From NCBI GenBank assembly GCA_002507205.1, contig DAZF01000066.1, positions 1-8,932 on the forward strand: a stretch of DNA of 8,932 nucleotides. Reading direction: 5' to 3'. The notes under the pieces were generated by a model. The model was not told where the DNA came from. It ran no database searches and worked only from the letters and a program-made list of their open reading frames with translations. Shown here piece by piece: positions 5,365-8,932 of the stretch; the first letter of the stretch is position 1, and each line of letters begins with the position of its first letter. The stretch comes from Methanolobus sp. UBA32. GTDB lineage: Archaea; Halobacteriota; Methanosarcinia; Methanosarcinales; Methanosarcinaceae. A program made the translations under genes and the position numbers.

Positions 5365-5586
5365 CTAACGCTTGATACGGATTTTCCATTCATTGTCCTT
5401 ATCTTCAACTTCCATAACTTCAAGTCCCATTGCCTCACAGGCCATAGGAATTTCTTTTTTGGAAGCAGGGTGGGTGCCAACTATGACAATTTCATCGCCA
5501 GGCGCAGCTTTTTTAATAGCTTTACGGCATTCCACAAGAGGGACTGGACAGGTTTGTCCTCTAACATCAATGTTCGTTTCAGTCAT
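5365..5586 (-). CDS. tusA: TusA-family sulfur carrier protein
   Basis: 73-aa TusA/SirA-like protein of usual length. The signature IDVRGQTCPVPLVECRKAI contains the persulfide-forming C13 in the CPxP motif; C20 and C50 are additional cysteines. TusA proteins carry sulfane sulfur between donor enzymes (desulfurases, rhodaneses, DsrE-type proteins) and acceptors. The start is ATG at 5586, five bases after GGGGAG; a TTG at 5601 upstream of the ribosome-binding site is rejected. The gene begins the cluster tusA-dsrE-iscS-iscU, with ten bases between its stop and the dsrE start. As the adjacent IscS looks inactive, the donor may be a different enzyme or an inorganic sulfur compound (inference). Confidence 0.92.
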   Translation of the reverse strand: MTETNIDVRGQTCPVPLVECRKAIKKAAPGDEIVIVGTHPASKKEIPMACEAMGLEVMEVEDKDNEWKIRIKR

Positions 5587-5661
5587 ACGATCTCCCCGCA
5601 ACTATATCTGTTACTGGATAACTTAAATGTTCCCTAACAACTAATACTATGAATTTTTACA

Positions 5662-5669
5662 TATTTAAC
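5662..5669 (-). promoter_or_regulatory. TATA box of the tusA-dsrE-iscS-iscU cluster
   Basis: Minus-strand GTTAAATA matches the archaeal TATA consensus at seven of eight positions. A start about 26 bases downstream (near 5639) would give a leader of roughly 50 nt that contains the GGGGAG site. It lies in the 98-base gap after the PPP phosphatase gene, whose transcript may also read through. Confidence 0.4.
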
Positions 5670-5684
5670 AATTGTGAATCAAAA

Positions 5685-6488
5685 TTAAGTGCTAATAAGT
5701 CTGCAACTGTCGTTTTCTGTTTTTCCAAAGACAAATATGGATAATTCTCTGCCTTTTAATACAGAAAATGCAGCAACATTGGGGTTACCTATATATTCAG
5801 GAGTGGAAAAAAGGGAAAGGAGTCTTTTTTCAAACCACCATTTGTAGCCGTTAGAAAGTGCAGTATGTGCCCGTATAATCAAAGAAAGATGATTAATTCC
5901 CATGAATTCTTTGAACACGTCCGGTCCGAAACACCGGGCTTTCAGTCCTCTGGACGAAGGAGTCATCCCATTTGATTCGGATGGATCGTTCCAGAGGTAG
6001 GGAAAAGATTCTCTTTTGGTTATTTCGTTAATGTCTACAGCTCCCGGAATGCCTCCATGCACGCAAAAGATGCTATCATTTATCAGTGCTGCAACTGGCA
6101 TTTCCTCAAAGATTCTGTTTGCTTCAAGGAAGAGATCATCATCCTGTATCTCATCATAAAATCCGTAAAAGGTATTCATCTCCTGAGTTTCATGATTTCC
6201 TCGCAGAAGAATGATCTTTTGCCTATCTCTCAGTTTTAATTCAAGAAGCTGGCAGAGGATAGCAACAGAATTCTTTCCCCTGTCAACATAATCTCCCAAA
6301 AAAATAAGGTCACTGCATTTTAATTCCTGCCTGATTTGCAGAAGGAATTCAAGTGCTTTCAGGTTTCCATGTATATCGCCAACTATCATTACATTGGCTG
6401 AATTTATGCGAATGAGGGCATTCTCTTTTTTGAAAATGTCGTATGTTCTTTCAAGAAGGGTATGTAAGTCTTTATGGCACAAAGCCAT
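5685..6488 (-). CDS. PPP-family serine/threonine protein phosphatase (PP1/PP2A-like)
   Basis: 267-aa metallophosphoesterase of the PPP class. All signature motifs are present in order: GDIHG (37-41), GDYVDRG (65-71), LRGNHE (95-100), HGG (144-146) and RAH near residue 208. The stretch FGPDVFKEF ... RAH ... LLSLFSTPEYIGN closely follows the eukaryotic PP1/PP2A pattern (FGxDV, RAH, SAPNYCG). This makes it a protein phosphatase rather than a diadenosine tetraphosphatase. Archaeal enzymes of this type (PP1-arch), including one from Methanosarcina thermophila, are known protein phosphatases. It has no signal peptide and is cytoplasmic. ATG 6488 follows AAGGT closely; the ribosome-binding site is modest. 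It starts 64 bases after the alkaline-phosphatase-like gene with no clear terminator between, so co-transcription is possible. Substrates are unknown. Confidence 0.93.
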   Translation of the reverse strand: MALCHKDLHTLLERTYDIFKKENALIRINSANVMIVGDIHGNLKALEFLLQIRQELKCSDLIFLGDYVDRGKNSVAILCQLLELKLRDRQKIILLRGNHETQEMNTFYGFYDEIQDDDLFLEANRIFEEMPVAALINDSIFCVHGGIPGAVDINEITKRESFPYLWNDPSESNGMTPSSRGLKARCFGPDVFKEFMGINHLSLIIRAHTALSNGYKWWFEKRLLSLFSTPEYIGNPNVAAFSVLKGRELSIFVFGKTENDSCRLIST

Positions 6489-6552
6489 CCGACCTTGTTG
6501 GTTATTATTTACTTAACGACCAATGAATTGACGGATTAATGAGTCAGAGGAT

Positions 6553-8064
6553 CTATTCTTTCAATACTTTGCGTATAAGTATCAGTCCGGCAAGATTCAC
6601 CGCTCCAATGAGGGTTCCCCCTACAATATAACGTGGGTTTTGATAGGATTTATCGCTTGTGGGCTGTTTTGGTGAAGTGAACATGTCTACAATTGTACTC
6701 GATCCTACATTTATGAGTTTTTCAATCTCATCATCTGAATCTGATGAGGATGCATATTTCAGAACATAATCAATATCCGGTTCAAGACCTATAAATGAAA
6801 TTGCTTCATTTATTGTGTTTTCAAAAAGTATCTCATTGTTTCTCATAAGGATGAGCTTGCCTTCTTCTGGAACATTGACCTTCAGATTCACATAATCCTT
6901 TACAGGGATTGCTGTACCATCTGCAGCCCTCAGTTTTCCGGGAAGGTTCAGGACTTCAAGTATTGTAGGTGCAACATCTTCCTGTCCGAATTGCCCTTCT
7001 ATTATTCCGATGTCGACATCTTTTGCTGCAATGACCAGCGGTACCTTCTGTGACTCGGTCATTACGGAGTATTTGTCAGCCTGATGTCCTCCCCGGGAAT
7101 TGGCTGTTGAGAAACTCATGCCGTGGTCGCCGGTAAGTATGAATGCCATATCCTTCTCCAGGCACGTTTCATACAGGTTCATGGTTGCATTGTCTATACC
7201 TTCTATAGTTGCAACGTAACCACTATTCTTTTTGTAGTGGCCTGCGCAATCCACAGCCCCCACATTTATAGTGAGGATATAGTGTTGTTCCGGGTACTCA
7301 TTTTCCATATGGTCTATGAGGTCAATTGCAGTATCAATAGCCCAGATATCATAGGCATCATATATTTGCTGTGATCCTTCAGCATACTCATCCAGTTGGT
7401 CCTGCAATTCAAGAGAATTCTCCTGCATCAGGTCTGCAACTGAAAGTGATATGCTCTTTCCAATCCCTGAGAGCATGTTAGTCTCTATGACCATTTCCGG
7501 TTCTGTAATTGAGTTCTTAGCATCGTGAATTATCACATTTTGCTTGCTGCGGATACCTGAAGAATCTCCTTTTTCCATGATGGCAAAAGTGAGATATCCA
7601 TTATCATGCGCCACATCGTATATCGTTGTTCCAAAAGAACCCACCAGTACACTATCCGCCTTTGAATATCCTGTTGCGATTACAGAATGTCCTCCCTCCG
7701 TGAAGGTTTGTGGGGCGGTCACATCCAGTACCCTGCAACTCTGATCGAATATCTGTAATATATTTTCAGGCTCAGCTTTTTCCAGCACACTGCCATCAAT
7801 AGCATAAGGCGTGTATTCCGGATACACATAACAGGAGCTGAGCCCATCAACAATAAGAATAACAGCACCCTTTGGTGTGTTCACAGAGTTTATTTCTGCA
7901 ACGTCATTTGCACTACAGGTCGGAATCAGGAACAGGATTAAAAAGAATAGTGCGCAGGACCGAAAGGCTATAATTCTATACCCGCTGTACTTATTGTATT
8001 CAGAACTCTTATGCTTCATTCCTTTTTTTCCAACTGCCATCTCTTCATGGAAGATACTTTCCAC
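6553..8064 (-). CDS. Membrane-anchored alkaline phosphatase-superfamily hydrolase
   Basis: 503-aa protein of the alkaline phosphatase/phosphodiesterase/sulfatase superfamily. Metal-site motifs in order are ILIVDG (D73), TFTEGGHSVIATG with T122 as probable nucleophile (as in nucleotide pyrophosphatase-type members), DCAGH (D272, H276), TGDHGM (D313, H314) and GGH (H327). A hydrophobic segment at about 38-50, after a basic stretch, is a signal peptide or anchor. A second hydrophobic segment at about 479-497 ends in a basic tail, so the catalytic part probably faces outward between two membrane ends. Residues 390-475 look like an accessory domain and an acidic Ser-rich linker. The start is uncertain: GTG 8064 lacks a Shine-Dalgarno but has CATAAAAA about 28 bases upstream (leaderless option). 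ATG 8040 and 8019 are alternatives, the last giving a more usual signal length. Substrate is unknown. Confidence 0.85.
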   Translation of the reverse strand: MESIFHEEMAVGKKGMKHKSSEYNKYSGYRIIAFRSCALFFLILFLIPTCSANDVAEINSVNTPKGAVILIVDGLSSCYVYPEYTPYAIDGSVLEKAEPENILQIFDQSCRVLDVTAPQTFTEGGHSVIATGYSKADSVLVGSFGTTIYDVAHDNGYLTFAIMEKGDSSGIRSKQNVIIHDAKNSITEPEMVIETNMLSGIGKSISLSVADLMQENSLELQDQLDEYAEGSQQIYDAYDIWAIDTAIDLIDHMENEYPEQHYILTINVGAVDCAGHYKKNSGYVATIEGIDNATMNLYETCLEKDMAFILTGDHGMSFSTANSRGGHQADKYSVMTESQKVPLVIAAKDVDIGIIEGQFGQEDVAPTILEVLNLPGKLRAADGTAIPVKDYVNLKVNVPEEGKLILMRNNEILFENTINEAISFIGLEPDIDYVLKYASSSDSDDEIEKLINVGSSTIVDMFTSPKQPTSDKSYQNPRYIVGGTLIGAVNLAGLILIRKVLKE

Positions 8065-8181
8065 ATAATAAAGTTTCTATTTGAATTGACTTTTTATGAA
8101 ATGATGAGGGCGGAACTTCATTTATTTTATGGTCGTTGTTTTGGAGAGTTTTAACACGTATTTTTAACCGAGGTATTGTGT

Positions 8182-8201
8182 TGTAATTCTATTTAGTTAC
8201 A
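8182..8201. promoter_or_regulatory. Operator candidate 1, TGTAAT-N8-GTTACA
   Basis: A 20-bp near-perfect dyad: TGTAAT, eight bases, GTTACA. It covers the transcription start predicted from the TATA box at 8214-8221 for the downstream phosphatase-like gene. It matches operator 2 at 17 of 21 positions when the preceding T is included. The location suggests repression. Confidence 0.5.
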
Positions 8202-8213
8202 CACTCTCCGTGG

Positions 8214-8221
8214 TTTATATA
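8214..8221 (-). promoter_or_regulatory. TATA box between the two operator candidates
   Basis: Minus-strand TATATAAA is preceded by GAGAA, a purine-rich stretch like the archaeal B recognition element. Transcription would start near 8191 and run toward the phosphatase-like gene with a leader of about 125 nt. It lies exactly between the two palindromes. Confidence 0.5.
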
Positions 8222-8241
8222 TTCTCAACAGTATGTTTCTT

Positions 8242-8269
8242 TGTAACATTATTTCGTTACAGTTGTAAC
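8242..8269. promoter_or_regulatory. Operator candidate 2, TGTAAC-N8-GTTACA plus extra half site
   Basis: A perfect 20-bp dyad, TGTAAC, eight bases, GTTACA (8242-8261), exactly 60 bp from operator 1. A third TGTAAC (8264-8269) follows two bases later and makes a second overlapping dyad with the GTTACA half. It lies upstream of the TATA box, where activators or cooperative repressors bind. Confidence 0.5.
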
Positions 8270-8503
8270 AGACTAAAAATAGCACTTTTATGGTATAAAT
8301 TTTGATATAAGTAATCAATTGTATTAAACTATTTTTATATATTACTTTTTACTTTGATTTGTATAGAGGTAGTAAACACGAAAAGGTGGGATAAAACTGT
8401 CATAATAAATTCACTAAGTTGGTGTGAATTGTCCATACTTATTACTTTTATTCTAAATGATTGTACTACCATATTATGCACAAATTATGGAATTCCTTGG
8501 TCT

Positions 8504-8538
8504 CAAAATACGAGTGAACAAATATCTTAATTTCACTC
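8504..8538 (-). terminator. Hairpin terminator candidate of the MFS transporter gene
   Basis: On the minus strand GAGTGAA and TTCACTC (plus 8532-8538 and 8512-8518) form a perfect 7-bp stem with a 13-nt loop. The stem starts at the MFS stop codon, and a short TATTTTG follows. The T run is brief, so confidence is modest. Confidence 0.4.
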
Positions 8539-8932
8539 CTCACTTTTCACTCCATCTTTCAGGAAAAGCGACAGAACCATAAAAAAAGCACTCAGGATAA
8601 ACACTGCCTGATAACCCAGATTAACAAACAATCCTGCGATAATTGGCATGAATGCCAGTCCTGCGTAAGTGTATGTATTGAAGATGCCCATGGCAAGACC
8701 TTTTTCTATGGGCATGTGAGATACGGTTATCGGCAGTCCGATCATTCCTGTTCCTGAACTTATGCCAATTAGTGCGAAACCCAAAAACGGGGATTTGATG
8801 GCGATTATTACGCCGGCGGTTGCCAGGAGGATGCCTGCAAAAACCATTCTTTTGAATTCCAGGTTCATTCTTCCGACAACAATGTTGGTGGCCATAGAAC
8901 TTACATAAAGTATGGCGATGGCAATCCCAAGT
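8533..8932 (-). CDS. MFS transporter, C-terminal part (5' end beyond the window)
   Basis: About 132 residues of a membrane protein open to the right edge of the window. The reading continues upstream of the internal ATG at 8895 (LGIAIAILYVSSMATNIVVG), so that ATG is not the start. Hydrophobic segments are seen at the edge, then MVFAGILLATAGVIIAI, FLGFALIGISSGTGMIGL, AGLAFMPIIAGLFV and AVFILSAFFMVLSLFL, which fits the last five or so helices of a 12-helix major facilitator. The loop MPIEKGLAMGIFNTYTYAG is typical of MFS drug or metabolite exporters. The C-terminal tail is short and charged (KDGVKSEE). Substrate cannot be told from this part. Confidence 0.8.
   Translation of the reverse strand, partial: LGIAIAILYVSSMATNIVVGRMNLEFKRMVFAGILLATAGVIIAIKSPFLGFALIGISSGTGMIGLPITVSHMPIEKGLAMGIFNTYTYAGLAFMPIIAGLFVNLGYQAVFILSAFFMVLSLFLKDGVKSEE

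Larger units (their letters stand above)
8065..8532. other. A/T-rich intergenic regulatory region
   Basis: This 468-base gap lies between the MFS transporter stop and the phosphatase-like gene start, both on the minus strand. It is more A/T-rich than the genes around it. It holds a TATA box, two operator-like palindromes, an AATTCAC/GTGAATT inverted repeat (8408-8414 and 8424-8430, 9-nt loop), and a terminator candidate next to the MFS stop. No convincing gene was found on either strand. Confidence 0.5.

Noticed and set aside
5355..5480. Longer N-terminus for the DsrE-like protein (start at 5480)
   Set aside because: The extra 42 residues are out-of-frame tusA sequence with no family similarity; ATG 5354 has AGGAGG six bases upstream.
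5587..5601. TTG at 5601 as the tusA start
   Set aside because: It lies upstream of the GGGGAG ribosome-binding site that serves ATG 5586, and the family normally begins close to the CPxP motif.
6511..6540. Imperfect inverted repeat around CAATGAATTG before the PPP gene
   Set aside because: Only the 4-bp core pairs well and the outer arms mismatch, so it is not distinguishable from chance in A/T-rich DNA.
8040..8085. 14-codon minus-strand frame (MKFRPHHFIKSQFK) in the leader of the phosphatase-like gene
   Set aside because: No ribosome-binding site and no regulatory pattern such as repeated rare codons; likely chance.
8457..8582. Plus-strand 41-codon open frame near the MFS 3' end
   Set aside because: It has no ribosome-binding site, overlaps the MFS gene antisense, and shows no recognisable family.

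Overview
The window looks like chromosomal DNA of a methanogenic archaeon, most likely a member of the Methanosarcinales (Methanolobus/Methanococcoides/Methanosarcina-like). This is inference from gene content and signals. Shine-Dalgarno sites are GGAGGTGA-type, A/T-rich TATA elements lie upstream of genes, and at least one gene looks leaderless. Proteins include a Cam/CamH-type gamma carbonic anhydrase, a eukaryote-like PPP phosphatase, a DUF2284 metal-binding protein and an archaeal-type IscS/IscU pair. No rRNA, tRNA, CRISPR array or insertion sequence was found.

Layout: ten protein genes, nine of them on the minus strand. From right to left in transcription order they are: the 3' part of an MFS transporter (8533-8932, cut by the window edge); a 468-base A/T-rich intergenic region with a TATA box between two matching palindromic operators; a membrane-anchored alkaline-phosphatase-superfamily hydrolase (6553-8064); and a PPP-family Ser/Thr phosphatase (5685-6488). 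Then comes a four-gene sulfur/Fe-S cluster: tusA-like carrier (5365-5586), DsrE-like protein (4935-5354), IscS-like protein (3704-4870) and IscU fused to a MIP18/DUF59-like domain (3059-3694). The only plus-strand gene, a Cys-containing GyrI-like protein (2557-3024), converges on iscU and diverges from a DUF2284 protein (1858-2394). The DUF2284 gene is followed by a bacterial-type RNase III (988-1818) and, after a 350-base gap, by the gamma carbonic anhydrase (90-635).

The most interesting part is the sulfur/Fe-S cluster. The IscS homologue keeps its mobile-loop cysteine (C327) but has Thr207 where the PLP Schiff-base lysine should be and Asp105 where the PLP-stacking histidine should be. It is therefore unlikely to be a cysteine desulfurase. 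It is encoded with a TusA-like persulfide carrier, a DsrE-like protein and an IscU with all its ligands. This suggests Fe-S assembly in which sulfur arrives through TusA/DsrE or as free sulfide, and 'IscS' acts as a structural partner or cluster ligand donor. A perfect palindrome overlapping a TATA-like element sits just upstream of iscS.

Other points worth a look are the RNase III (rare in archaea) with an Asn-rich insert, the paired operators near 8182-8261, and a 10-base perfect inverted repeat formed by the converging ends of two genes.
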